Part shown: positions 14,805 to 22,992 of the stretch, piece after piece
Numbering within the stretch: the stretch's first letter is position 1
Layout: the number at the start of each line of letters is the position of its first letter
NCBI GenBank assembly: GCA_052386675.1
Contig: JBQTJX010000029.1
Span: 80,722 to 144,721, forward strand
Reading direction: 5' to 3'
DNA length: 64,000 bases
Source: RBG-16-66-20 sp052386675
GTDB taxonomy: Bacteria; Pseudomonadota; Gammaproteobacteria; Burkholderiales; SG8-39
Translations under genes and position numbers: made by a program
Notes under the pieces: generated by a model
Databases searched by the model: none
What the model saw: the letters and a program-made list of their open reading frames with translations, nothing else
What the model was told of the DNA's origin: nothing

Positions 14805-15653
14805 ATGTCCGCAGTCCTGTCCGCAGTTTCGCCCGCCAATCAAGCCGCCACCCCCGATTTCGCCGCCGTCAAGACCAAGCAGCAGGCCGCCTGGTCCACC
14901 GGCGACTACGCCGTCGTCGGCACCACGCTGCAGATCGTCGGCGAAGACCTGTGCGAAGCGCTCGACCTGCGCTCGGGCAGCAAGGTGCTCGATGTCGCCG
15001 CCGGCAATGGCAACGCCACGCTGGCCGCGGCGCGCCGCTGGTGCGACGTCACTTCCACCGATTACGTCGGTTCGCTGCTCGAGGCCGGCAAGGCGCGGGC
15101 GAAGGCCGAGGGCCTGGCCGTCCGGTTCCAGGAGGCCGACGCCGAGAACCTGCCCTTCGCCGACGCGTCCTTCGACGCGGTGCTGTCCACCTTCGGCGTG
15201 ATGTTTACGCCGGACCAGGACAAGGCCGCCGCGGAACTGGCGCGTGTTTGCAAGCCGGGCGGGAAAATCGGACTCGCCAACTGGACCCCGGAGAGCTTCA
15301 TCGGGCAACTCTTCAAGACCATCGGCCGGTACCTGCCGCCGGCGCCGGGCGTCCAATCGCCCGCGTTATGGGGCACGCAGGCGAGGCTGGAGACCTTGTT
15401 CGGCGATACCGCCAGGGAGATCCGCCTCGTCAGCCGCCAGTTCAATTTCCGCTACCGCTCGGCGGCGCACTGGCTGGAAGTGTTCCGCACCTTCTACGGC
15501 CCGGTGAACAAGGCCTTCGGCGCGATGGACGAGCACGCGCAGGCTGCCTTCGCCCGCGACGTGATGGCGCTCATCGACAGCCGCAACCGCTCGGGCGACG
15601 CCACGCTGGTGCTGCCCAGCGAGTACGTCGAAGTGGTCGTGGTGCGAAGCTGA
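14805..15653 (+). CDS. Class I SAM-dependent methyltransferase (UbiE-like)
   Basis: This soluble methyltransferase has 282 residues. Motif I is KVLDVAAGNGNATLAAARR near residue 60, the acidic loop TDYVGSLLEAGKAR follows, then QEADAENLPFADASFDAVLSTFGVMFTPDQDKAAAELARVCKPGGKIGLANWTP, which contains motifs II and III in the arrangement of UbiE/COQ5-type and related small-molecule methyltransferases. A strong GAGGAGG Shine-Dalgarno precedes the ATG. The alpha/beta hydrolase gene follows by 6 bases, so the pair is probably one transcript. The substrate is not deducible; the proximity to rquA is only suggestive. Confidence 0.88.
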   Translation: MSAVLSAVSPANQAATPDFAAVKTKQQAAWSTGDYAVVGTTLQIVGEDLCEALDLRSGSKVLDVAAGNGNATLAAARRWCDVTSTDYVGSLLEAGKARAKAEGLAVRFQEADAENLPFADASFDAVLSTFGVMFTPDQDKAAAELARVCKPGGKIGLANWTPESFIGQLFKTIGRYLPPAPGVQSPALWGTQARLETLFGDTAREIRLVSRQFNFRYRSAAHWLEVFRTFYGPVNKAFGAMDEHAQAAFARDVMALIDSRNRSGDATLVLPSEYVEVVVVRS

Positions 15654-15659
15654 GCGCGC

Positions 15660-16457
15660 ATGCCTGAGCCCTACTTCCGGGAAGCGGGCGCCGGGCCCGG
15701 CGTCGTCTGCCTGCATGCCAATGCGGGCAGCTCGAGCCAGTGGCGTGGCCTGATGGATTCGCTGGCGCCGGCATGGCACGTGCTGGCGCCCGATTCCTGG
15801 GGGTCGGGCAGGAGCCCGGAGTGGCCTTCCGACCGTGTCATCACGCTGCGGGACGAAGCCGCGCTCATCGAGCCGGTGCTCGAGAAGGCAGGCGCGCCGT
15901 TCGCGCTGGTGGGGCATTCCTACGGCGCGGCGATCGCGCTGGTCGCGGCGCTGGCCAATCCCGGGCGCGTGCGGGCGCTGGCGCTCTACGAACCGACGCT
16001 GTTCTCGCTGCTGGCCGCGGAGCAGCCCCCGTCGAACGACGGCGAGGGCATCCTTGGTGCGGTGACGCGGGCGGGCGCGGCCCTGGATGCGGGTGACCGG
16101 GATGCCGCCGCGCGGCATTTCATCGACTACTGGATGGGCGAGGGCGCCTGGCAGCGCACGCCAGAGCCGCGCAAGCCCGCCATCGCCGCCTCGGTCGTGA
16201 ACGTGCGGCGCTGGGCGCATGCGCTGACCACCGAGCCCGCGCTGCTGGCGGCATTCCGTTCGCTGGACATCCCGACGCTGTACATGGTCGGCAAGCGCTC
16301 GACTGCCTCGGCGCACGGCGTGGCGCGGCTGCTGACGAAGGCCCTGCCGCGCGTGGAAGTGGTGAAATTCGAGGATCTCGGCCACATGGGGCCAGTGACC
16401 CATCCGGAGACGGTGAACGCGGCGATCGCGGCGTTTCTCGGGTCGTCCCGGGTCTGA
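15660..16457 (+). CDS. Alpha/beta-fold hydrolase
   Basis: The product has 265 residues with the canonical alpha/beta hydrolase elements: VVCLHANAGSSSQWRGLMDSL with the oxyanion-hole region near residue 20, DSWGSGRSPEW, the nucleophile elbow LVGHSYGAAIAL with Ser87, a C-terminal acid strand TLYMVGKRST and the catalytic His in FEDLGHMGPVTHPE. No signal peptide. It starts 6 bases after the methyltransferase gene. The class of substrate (ester, lactone or haloalkane) cannot be told from the motifs. Confidence 0.88.
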   Translation: MPEPYFREAGAGPGVVCLHANAGSSSQWRGLMDSLAPAWHVLAPDSWGSGRSPEWPSDRVITLRDEAALIEPVLEKAGAPFALVGHSYGAAIALVAALANPGRVRALALYEPTLFSLLAAEQPPSNDGEGILGAVTRAGAALDAGDRDAAARHFIDYWMGEGAWQRTPEPRKPAIAASVVNVRRWAHALTTEPALLAAFRSLDIPTLYMVGKRSTASAHGVARLLTKALPRVEVVKFEDLGHMGPVTHPETVNAAIAAFLGSSRV

Positions 16458-16458
16458 A

Positions 16459-16478
16459 ATGTAACCGATCGGTTACAT
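16459..16478. repeat. Perfect 20-base palindrome, copy 1 (convergent intergenic)
   Basis: ATGTAACCGATCGGTTACAT is a perfect palindrome starting two bases after the hydrolase stop codon, between two convergent genes. A near-identical copy with one central change lies at 52012-52031 in the same kind of position. The shape fits either a transcription terminator hairpin without a U-tract or a TetR-like operator. Confidence 0.75.
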
Positions 16479-16497
16479 CGGGAGCCACCCGCAGCCC

Positions 16498-16523
16498 GCG
16501 CGCAGGCGCTAGCGCCTGCGCGC
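16498..16523. terminator. 26-base perfect palindrome, likely bidirectional terminator
   Basis: Positions 16498-16510 and 16511-16523 are exact reverse complements (arm GCGCGCAGGCGCT), giving a very stable GC hairpin in the 76-base gap between the convergent hydrolase and OtnC-like genes. No T-run follows on either strand, so termination would depend on the hairpin alone or with Rho. Confidence 0.55.
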
Positions 16524-16533
16524 CGCGCCCGGG

Positions 16534-17166
16534 TCAGCTCGGGAAGTGGCTCTCGAGGTCCTGGATCTGCGCGGCGTCGAGGAAGCGCGTCTCGCGCCCG
16601 GAGAGCAGCAGGAAGAGTTTTGCCGTCTCCTCCATTTCCTCGGCGTTGTACACGGCGTCCTCGAGGGACTTGCCGGCAACGACCGGGCCATGGTTGGCGA
16701 GGAGCACGGCATGGTGCTTCTTCGCCTTCTCCCGGACCGCCTCGGCCAGGGCGCGGTCGCCCGGTCGGAAGTACGGGACCAGCGGCAGGCGCCTGATTCG
16801 CATGACGTAGTAGGCGGTAATGGACGGAAGGACATCGGACGGATCCGCATGCTGCATGCACGAGACCGCCACGCAATGCGTGCAGTGCAGGTGCACGATG
16901 GCGTGCGCCGACGGCCGCTCCTCGTACATCGCAAGGTGAAGGAAGCCTTCCTTGGAAGGGGCGTCTCCCGATACGTGCCTGCCCGCCGGGTCGAGCTTGG
17001 AGATGCGCGCTGGATCGAGCCGGCCGAGACAGGAATTGGTGGGCGTGACGAGCATCCCGTCGGGCACGCGCACCGAGAGGTTCCCGGAACTGCCATGCGC
17101 GTAGCCGCGGGCGTAGAGCGACTCGCCGAACAGGACGAGCGACTCGCGCGCTTCGTTTTCCGTCAT
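16534..17166 (-). CDS. Class II aldolase/adducin-family protein (OtnC-like 3-oxo-tetronate 4-phosphate decarboxylase)
   Basis: This 210-residue zinc-dependent aldolase-fold protein shows the class II signature SSGNLSVRVPDGMLVTPTNSCLGRL (26-50), the catalytic Glu in SKEGFLHL (71-78), the zinc ligands in IVHLHCTHCVAVS (90-102) and the third His in LLANHGPVVAGKSLEDA. In 3-oxo-tetronate pathways OtnC decarboxylates the phosphorylated acid to dihydroxyacetone phosphate. The gene overlaps the OtnK-like kinase gene by 4 bases (ATGA), a pairing characteristic of that pathway. A fuculose-phosphate aldolase role is less likely given the kinase partner. Confidence 0.82.
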   Translation of the reverse strand: MTENEARESLVLFGESLYARGYAHGSSGNLSVRVPDGMLVTPTNSCLGRLDPARISKLDPAGRHVSGDAPSKEGFLHLAMYEERPSAHAIVHLHCTHCVAVSCMQHADPSDVLPSITAYYVMRIRRLPLVPYFRPGDRALAEAVREKAKKHHAVLLANHGPVVAGKSLEDAVYNAEEMEETAKLFLLLSGRETRFLDAAQIQDLESHFPS

Positions 17167-18455
17167 GCCAGCACCTCGAATGCACGGTTGAAGAAATCGC
17201 TGCCGCCGAAATTTCCCGACTTGAGCGCCAGGTGCAAGCCCGGGGGATTCGCATGGCACCAGGGGACGCCCGGATCGATCTGCGGCCCGATCCGGAGCGC
17301 CTTGACGTCGAGCGCGCCGACGCATGCGCCCGCGGTCTCGCCGCCGGCCACCACAAGCCGGCCCACGCCGGCCTCCACGAGTCCCGCGGCAACCCTCGAG
17401 AGCGTGCGCTCGACCACTTCGCCCGCGTACCCGGCGCCGAGGCGCTCCTGTACGGCGCGCACGGTTGCAGGCTCGGCGGTGGCGTAGACGAGCACCGGCT
17501 GGTCGCCGAGCCGCGGGCGGGCCCAGGCCAATGCCTCCGCGGCTAGGTCGTGTCCGGCGGCGGCGCGCAGCGGGTCTATTGGGAAGCCGGCGCCGCCGGA
17601 GGCGAGGAATGCCGCAACCTGGGCGTTGGTGGCCTGCGAGCAACTCCCGGACACCACGGCCGCAGCGCCCGAGGCGGGCGGCAGCCGCGCCGCAGCCGGC
17701 GCTGGCGAAAGCCCATGCAGTGCCGGGATGCCGATCGCGAGGCCCGAGCCGGCGACGACGAGCGCGAAGTCGCGCGCCGCAGCGGCCAGCACGCGCAAGT
17801 CCTCGTCCTCGAGGACATCGGCAAGGGCGAACGCCACGCCCTCGCGTTCGAGTTCGGCCATGCGCCGGCGCACCGCCGCGGCGCCCTGCGCGACGATGCA
17901 ATGCTCGACCAGCCCCGCGCGCGTGCGCGCGAGCTGTGCCTGCATCACGCGTACCAGGTTCGAGTCGGTCATGGGCGTGAGCGGGTGGTGGCGCATCGGG
18001 CTCTCGGAGAGGAGCGTGTCGCCCACGAAGAGGTGCCCCTTGTAGACGGTGCGGCCGGTTTCGGGGAACGCCGGCGTGACCAGCGCCTGCCGCGCGCCGG
18101 TTTCGGCCAGCAACGCCTCGGCCACCGGCCCGATGTTGCCGCGCGGCGTCGAATCGAAGGTGGAGCAGACCTTGAAGTAGAGCTGCCGCGCGCCGCGCGC
18201 GCGCAGCCAGCGCGCCGCGGCGAGCGAAGCCTCGACCGCCTCGCCGGGTGGCGCGGTGCGCGATTTCAGCGCCACCACCACCGCGTCGGCATCGAACGAC
18301 GCGGCCGGTTCCGGCACGCCGATCGTTTGCACCGTGCTCATGCCCGAGCGCGCCAGGTTGTTGGCGAGATCCGTGGCGCCGGTGAAGTCGTCCGCGATGC
18401 AGCCGATCAGCAGGCGCGCCACGAGTGTCCCATGGACACCCTCCTTCCCGGTCAT
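17163..18455 (-). CDS. Four-carbon acid sugar kinase (OtnK-like 3-oxo-tetronate kinase)
   Basis: This cytoplasmic kinase of 430 residues is of the DUF1537/OtnK family. The N-terminal substrate domain begins LLIGCIADDFTGATDLANNLARSG, and KVCSTFDSTPRGNIGPVAEALL, VTPAFPETGRTVYKGHLFVG and SPMRHHPLTPMTDSNL follow. The C-terminal nucleotide domain has VVAGGETAGACVGALDVKALRIG. These match kinases that phosphorylate 3-oxo-tetronates at O4. The chosen ATG at 18455 overlaps the SMP-30 TGA by 4 bases; an upstream in-frame ATG at 18473 exists. Phosphorylation here followed by decarboxylation by the adjacent OtnC-like protein would feed triose phosphate into glycolysis. Confidence 0.85.
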   Translation of the reverse strand: MTGKEGVHGTLVARLLIGCIADDFTGATDLANNLARSGMSTVQTIGVPEPAASFDADAVVVALKSRTAPPGEAVEASLAAARWLRARGARQLYFKVCSTFDSTPRGNIGPVAEALLAETGARQALVTPAFPETGRTVYKGHLFVGDTLLSESPMRHHPLTPMTDSNLVRVMQAQLARTRAGLVEHCIVAQGAAAVRRRMAELEREGVAFALADVLEDEDLRVLAAAARDFALVVAGSGLAIGIPALHGLSPAPAAARLPPASGAAAVVSGSCSQATNAQVAAFLASGGAGFPIDPLRAAAGHDLAAEALAWARPRLGDQPVLVYATAEPATVRAVQERLGAGYAGEVVERTLSRVAAGLVEAGVGRLVVAGGETAGACVGALDVKALRIGPQIDPGVPWCHANPPGLHLALKSGNFGGSDFFNRAFEVLA

Positions 18456-19420
18456 GGGAAACGCACGTCCCAATGGGCAGGCTTCGCCCCCGCCACCGGG
18501 GCCGGCATGCGGTAGATCCGGTTGTCCTGCAGGCAGCCGAGGTACAGCGTGCGCCGGTCCGCGCCGCCGAAGGCGCTGGACGAAAGGTTGCGGATGCGCG
18601 CCGCGGGCACTGGCGGCAGCGTCTCGCCCTTCAACTCGTCGCGGGCGAAGAGCTGCTCGACGCGATCGACGAACGCCGGGTCATTGTCCTCCAGCACCAC
18701 TTCCTGGCGTCGATCGGGACGCACCCGGAGCAGGCGGTTGGAGACGATGCTGGTGATCCAAAGGCCACCCTCGTCGTCGAAGTCGAGCCCGTCCGGAAAG
18801 ACCCCGGGCGGATACTCGGCGTACACCTCCCGGGGGCCGAGCCCGTCTTTCGTCACCGCGAAGCGGCTCGTGCAATGGCCGTAGGTTTCATTGACGTAGA
18901 GCCAGCGCCCCGAGGGATCCACCTTGCACTCGTTCGTGAACGCGAGCCCGTCGGCCACCACCCGCGCTCCCCGGCGATCCACCAGCACGACGTAGCCGTC
19001 GGCGAGCTTCGGGCTGCGCGCCGCGGCACGCGGCACCTGCCGCGTGCTGACCGTGATCCAGGTGCGGCCGTTCTCCGCATGCACGAAGTTCGTCGGTTCC
19101 AGCGCCCGCCCATTCACTTCGAGAAGGAAGGGCGTGAGCTCGCCCCCGGTCGTCAGCCGCCAGACGCCGCCGTCACTCTCGCCCAGGTGCGCCAGGAGAA
19201 AGGACCGGTCGGGCAGGATGGCGAAGCCGTTGGTCTTCACCGGGCGCTTGCCGTCGATCAGGCCCTGATACAGCTGCTGCGACCCGTCGGCGCGGATGCG
19301 CAGCACGCCGCCCCGCCAGTCGGACACGAACACCTCGTCCTGCGCGGTGCAGTGCACGCATTCCGGCCGGTGCAAGCCGGAGCCGAAGTCCCCTAGCGCC
19401 GCAAGGCCGAGCGCTTTCAG
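18452..19420 (-). CDS. SMP-30/gluconolactonase-family protein
   Basis: This beta-propeller lactonase of about 322 residues shows the family's metal-site strands: GLHRPECVHCTAQDEVFVSDWRGG near the N-terminus (Glu of RPEC), NGFAILPDRSFLLAHLG, GLAFTNECKVDPSGRWLYVNETY and FPDGLDFDDEGGLWITS with the Asp. It probably hydrolyses an aldonolactone ahead of the IlvD dehydratase. No ATG lies near the expected N-terminus. A CTG at 19420 overlaps the ilvD stop (CTGA) and has GGAGA about 6 bases upstream; the first standard start, TTG at 19375, would delete the first propeller strand. I give the CTG start with caution. Confidence 0.8.
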   Translation of the reverse strand: MKALGLAALGDFGSGLHRPECVHCTAQDEVFVSDWRGGVLRIRADGSQQLYQGLIDGKRPVKTNGFAILPDRSFLLAHLGESDGGVWRLTTGGELTPFLLEVNGRALEPTNFVHAENGRTWITVSTRQVPRAAARSPKLADGYVVLVDRRGARVVADGLAFTNECKVDPSGRWLYVNETYGHCTSRFAVTKDGLGPREVYAEYPPGVFPDGLDFDDEGGLWITSIVSNRLLRVRPDRRQEVVLEDNDPAFVDRVEQLFARDELKGETLPPVPAARIRNLSSSAFGGADRRTLYLGCLQDNRIYRMPAPVAGAKPAHWDVRFP

Positions 19421-21144
19421 TGGATCTCCGGCTCCGCCGTGGGCGCCGTTCCCTCGAGGAAGTCGAAGTCGCAGCCCTCGTTGGCCTGCTTCACATGCCT
19501 TGAGAAGATCGCTCCGTACGAGCGCTCGTACTTCATCGGCGGGCGCTTCCAGGCGGCCCTGCGCCTGACCATTTCCGCATCCGGGATTTTCAGGTTGATC
19601 GCCTTCCTCTCGACATCCAGTTCGATCAGGTCGCCGGTCTGCACGAAAGCCAGCGGGCCGCCGACGTAGGCCTCGGGCGCGACGTGCAGGATGCAGGTGC
19701 CGTAGCTGGTGCCGCTCATGCGGCCATCCGAGATCCGCACCATGTCCTTGATGCCCTGCTTGATGAGCTTCTTCGGCATCGGTAGCATGCCCCACTCGGG
19801 AAAACCCGGGCCGCCCAGCGGGCCGGACATTTTCAGCACCAGCACCGAGTTCGCGTCCACGTCCAGATCGTCCCGGTCGATCCTCGCCGCCATGTCGTTG
19901 TAGTCCTCGAACACCACCGCGCGGCCGGTGTGCTGCAGCAGCTTCGGGTCCGCGGCGCTCACCTTGAGGACGGCGCCGTCCGGCGCCAGGGAGCCGCGCA
20001 GCATGACGATGGCGCCGGATTTCTTGAGTGGCTTGTCGCGGGGCAGGATGACGTCGGCGTTCCAGACCCTGGCGTCCTTGATGTTCTCCCCGAGCGTCCT
20101 GCCGTTGACGGTCTTCGCCTCCAGGTCGAGCAGGTCCTTCAATTGCCAGAGCAGGGCGCGCAGGCCGCCGGCGTAGAAGAAATCCTCCATCAGGTATTTG
20201 TCGCCGGAGGGCCGCACGTTGGCGATGACGGGCACTTTGGCCGCGATTTCGTTGTAGCGCTCGAGGGGGAAGGCGAGGCCTGCGCGCCCGGCCATGGCCA
20301 CCAGGTGCACGATGGCGTTGGTCGAGCCGCCCATCGCCATCAGGGTGGTGATGGCGTTGTCGAAGGAGCCGCGCGACAGGATGTCCTTGGGCTTCAGGTC
20401 CTGCCACACCATCTCGACGATGCGCTTGCCGGTGAGGGTGGCCAGGCGCGCGTGGTTGGAATCGGGCGCCGGGATGGAGGAGTAGCCCGGCAGGGTGAGG
20501 CCCAGTGCTTCGGCCAGCGACATCATGGTGGCCGCGGTGCCCATGGTCATGCAGGTGCCGGGGGAGCGGGCGATGGTGTCCTCTATGTCCTGCCAGTCGC
20601 GCTCGGTGATCTGCCCGGCGCGCAGCTGGTCCCAGTACTTCCAGGTGTCGGAGCCGGAACCGAGGGTCTGATCGCGCCAGTGGCTGTTCAGCATCGGCCC
20701 GGCGGGCAGGTAGATCGCCGGCAGGTTCATGCTGGTCGCGCCCATGACGAGCGCGGGCGTGGTCTTGTCGCAGCCGCCCATGAGCACGCAGCCGTCCACC
20801 GGGTAGGAGCGCAGCAGCTCCTCGGTCTCCATGGCGAGGAAGTTGCGGAACATCATGGTGGTGGGCTTCTGCATGGTCTCGGCCAGCGCCATCGCCGGCA
20901 TCTCCAGCGGGAAGCCGCCCGCCTGCCAGATGCCGCGCTTGACCTCCTCGGCGCGCTGCCGGAAGTGGGTGTGGCAGTGGTTGATGTCCGACCAGGTATT
21001 GATGATGGCGATGACCGGCTTGCCCGCGTAGTCGGTCCGGTCGTAGCCCATCTGCGCGGTGCGCGAGCGGTGGCCGAAGGAGCGCAGGTCCTTGACGCCG
21101 AACCAGCGGTGGCTGCGCAGTTCCTCGGGTTTCTTTTTCGTCAC
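19417..21144 (-). CDS. IlvD/Edd-family dehydratase (sugar-acid dehydratase type)
   Basis: This Fe-S dehydratase has 575 residues. Cluster-site cysteines appear in NTWSDINHCHTHFRQRAEEV, VDGCVLMGGCDKTTPALVMG and SPGTCMTMGTAATM. The C-terminal part has VRISDGRMSGTSYGTCILHVAPEA with the catalytic-region SxGR. The length and the C-terminal AAWKRPPMKYERSYGAIFSRHVKQANEGCDF tail resemble the sugar-acid branch (arabinonate, xylonate or gluconate dehydratase) rather than biosynthetic IlvD. It heads a minus-strand operon with an SMP-30 lactonase, OtnK-like kinase and OtnC-like aldolase, all overlapping, which also argues for sugar-acid catabolism. Confidence 0.88.
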   Translation of the reverse strand: MTKKKPEELRSHRWFGVKDLRSFGHRSRTAQMGYDRTDYAGKPVIAIINTWSDINHCHTHFRQRAEEVKRGIWQAGGFPLEMPAMALAETMQKPTTMMFRNFLAMETEELLRSYPVDGCVLMGGCDKTTPALVMGATSMNLPAIYLPAGPMLNSHWRDQTLGSGSDTWKYWDQLRAGQITERDWQDIEDTIARSPGTCMTMGTAATMMSLAEALGLTLPGYSSIPAPDSNHARLATLTGKRIVEMVWQDLKPKDILSRGSFDNAITTLMAMGGSTNAIVHLVAMAGRAGLAFPLERYNEIAAKVPVIANVRPSGDKYLMEDFFYAGGLRALLWQLKDLLDLEAKTVNGRTLGENIKDARVWNADVILPRDKPLKKSGAIVMLRGSLAPDGAVLKVSAADPKLLQHTGRAVVFEDYNDMAARIDRDDLDVDANSVLVLKMSGPLGGPGFPEWGMLPMPKKLIKQGIKDMVRISDGRMSGTSYGTCILHVAPEAYVGGPLAFVQTGDLIELDVERKAINLKIPDAEMVRRRAAWKRPPMKYERSYGAIFSRHVKQANEGCDFDFLEGTAPTAEPEIH

Positions 21145-21170
21145 GGCGTCTCCTCAGGGGAAGCGAAGAT

Positions 21171-21178
21171 TGTAAACT
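21171..21178 (+). promoter_or_regulatory. Candidate -10 of the mlaE-like gene
   Basis: TG plus TAAACT at 21171-21178 ends 6 bases before the mlaE-like ATG, and there is no Shine-Dalgarno, so the transcript may start at the ATG. The context ATTGTAAACTCGCCCC matches the one at 7469-7484 at 15 of 16 positions. No clear -35. Confidence 0.4.
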
Positions 21179-21184
21179 CGCCCC

Positions 21185-21958
21185 ATGGCCTCTGCCGCCG
21201 AGTTTCTCCTGCGCCCGCGCAGCTGGCAGCGGCTCGCCCGCGTCGCCGGCTACGCGACCGTGGCCGCGCTGGCCCCCTCCAGCTACGGCCCGGCGGCGCG
21301 CGAGCTGGCGGTGCGCCAGGTCTACCTCACGGCCTGGAAGGTGCTCCCCGGATACCTCTTGTTCACCGCGCTGCTGAGCGTGGTGCTGATCCAGATCGCC
21401 GACGGCGCGCTGCGCGCCTACGGCCTTGCCCAGTTCTCCCTCGAGCTGGTGCTGCGCGTGCTGGTGCTGGAACTGGTGCCGTTGCTCACGGTGTTCTTCG
21501 TCGCCTTCCGCTCCGGCGCGGCGGTCGCCGCCGAGGTGGCGGTGATGCGGGTCACCGGGGAACTGGACGACAGCGCGGAAGCGGGCTCCGACGAATTGCG
21601 CGGGGAACTCGTGCCGCGCGTCGCCGCCACCGCGCTGTCGGTGTTCGCGCTGACGACGCTCGGCGGCGCGCTGGCGCTCGCGATCTCCTACGCTTCCTTC
21701 TTTCACACTTCGCGCGCCGGCTTCTTCGTCTTCACCCGCGTGGTGGGTACCGTGTTCGACGACCTGGTGCTGGCGGGCCTGGCCCTGAAGTTCGTCCTGT
21801 TCGGCGCCGCGGTGGCGCTGATCCCGATCGCCGCCGGCCTGGAGGCCGAGCGTGGCCGCATGAAATCGGTGCCCGCCGTGGTGCTGGCGGGCCTGATGAA
21901 GCTGGCGCTCGCGATCTCGGTCATCGAAGTGGCGATATTGGTGGTGAAATACGTCTGA
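21185..21958 (+). CDS. MlaE-type ABC transporter permease
   Basis: This membrane protein of 257 residues has five or six hydrophobic segments and belongs to the MlaE/YrbE/TTC family. Family features are LLFTALLSVVLIQIADGALRAYGL, LVLELVPLLTVFFVAFRSGAAVAAEVAVMRVTGEL (the coupling-helix region, about residues 97-131), and ALSYASFF and VFDDLVLAGLALKFVLFG toward the C-terminus. Such permeases move phospholipid or other hydrophobic cargo between membranes together with an MCE protein and an ATPase. The MCE gene follows 2 bases later, but no MlaF-type ATPase or MlaB-type STAS gene is present, so those must be encoded elsewhere. Confidence 0.88.
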   Translation: MASAAEFLLRPRSWQRLARVAGYATVAALAPSSYGPAARELAVRQVYLTAWKVLPGYLLFTALLSVVLIQIADGALRAYGLAQFSLELVLRVLVLELVPLLTVFFVAFRSGAAVAAEVAVMRVTGELDDSAEAGSDELRGELVPRVAATALSVFALTTLGGALALAISYASFFHTSRAGFFVFTRVVGTVFDDLVLAGLALKFVLFGAAVALIPIAAGLEAERGRMKSVPAVVLAGLMKLALAISVIEVAILVVKYV

Positions 21959-21960
21959 GC

Positions 21961-22992
21961 ATGGACGAGCAGCCGAATCCCGGGAACGAACCCGCGCCAA
22001 ACGAACCTGCGCGCAGCCTCGCGCCGCGCAATCTTGGCGTCAAGGTCGGCATCCTGATCGCCGTCAGCGTCATGGTTGCCGTCGCCTTTGTCGGCTACGT
22101 GCTCTACGCCCGCGGCGCCTTCGAGAACTTCCAGCGCCTGGCGCTGGTGGCCGACAACGTCGAGGGCGTGACCGTCGGCATGGACCTCACCTACGCCGGC
22201 TTCCCGATCGGCCGGGTGCGGCGCCTGTCGCTGGGCAACGACGGCAAGGCGCGCATCCACCTGCGCATCCCGGAGAGCGAAACGCGCTGGTTGCGCACCA
22301 CCACCGTGTTCGTCATGGACGTCCCGCTGGTGGGCGGCGCGAAACTGCGCGCCTATACCGGCAACCTGCAGGACCCGCCGCTGCCGGACCGTGCCGAGCG
22401 CACGGTGCTGCGCGGTGATGCCAACGCGGAAATCCCGCTCATGATCGCCACCGTGCGGCAGGCACTGGAGAACGTCGAGAGCATGACCGCGCGCGATTCC
22501 AGCCTGCAGCAGAGCATCGACAACGCGAAGGCGGTGACTGCGCGCATGGCCGGGAAGTACGGCGTGCTGGGCGGCGTGCTTGGGAGCGAGGACAACGCGC
22601 GCAAGATCATTGCCTCCATCGACCGCGCCAACGCGCTGCTCGCGAACCTGGGTGGGGTGTCGCTCAAGCTGGACGCAGTGCTGGCCAAGGCCGACCGGCG
22701 CCTCTATGGCTCGGGCGGCATCGCCGACGAGACGCAGAAGGCCGTGGCGCAGGCCAACACCATGCTCGGGGAGGTGCGCGAGCGCCTGAAGGCGGTGGAC
22801 GCGATCCTCGCCGATGCGCAGTCGGTGAGCGCGAGCGCGAAGACCGCGGCGGCGAACGTGGCCGGCGCCACCGCGGACCTGGGCGCGCTGCGCGCCGAGG
22901 TCGAGGCCAGCCTGCGCAAGGTCACCTCGCTCATCGAGGAAATCAACCGCAAGTGGCCCTTCGAACGCGACACGAAAATCAAGCTGCCGTGA
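21961..22992 (+). CDS. MCE/MlaD-domain protein
   Basis: The product has 343 residues: a cytoplasmic proline-rich start, one transmembrane helix (GVKVGILIAVSVMVAVAFVG, about 26-46) and a single MCE domain (about 55-130; VEGVTVGMDLTYAGFPIGRVRRLSL). A long periplasmic helical region follows, with coiled-coil character (ETQKAVAQANTMLGEVRERLKAVDAILADAQ). This is the layout of MlaD-like substrate-binding components of lipid transporters with an extended tail. Gene order permease-MCE-lipoprotein suggests an Mla-like system in which the downstream lipoprotein acts at the outer membrane. The final TGA overlaps the GTG of that lipoprotein gene. Confidence 0.88.
   Translation: MDEQPNPGNEPAPNEPARSLAPRNLGVKVGILIAVSVMVAVAFVGYVLYARGAFENFQRLALVADNVEGVTVGMDLTYAGFPIGRVRRLSLGNDGKARIHLRIPESETRWLRTTTVFVMDVPLVGGAKLRAYTGNLQDPPLPDRAERTVLRGDANAEIPLMIATVRQALENVESMTARDSSLQQSIDNAKAVTARMAGKYGVLGGVLGSEDNARKIIASIDRANALLANLGGVSLKLDAVLAKADRRLYGSGGIADETQKAVAQANTMLGEVRERLKAVDAILADAQSVSASAKTAAANVAGATADLGALRAEVEASLRKVTSLIEEINRKWPFERDTKIKLP

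Noticed and set aside
18452..22000. 1182-codon minus-strand frame from the SMP-30 stop through ilvD to mlaE
   Set aside because: Only the first part (18452-19420) is SMP-30. Beyond that ilvD is in a different frame and mlaE is on the other strand.
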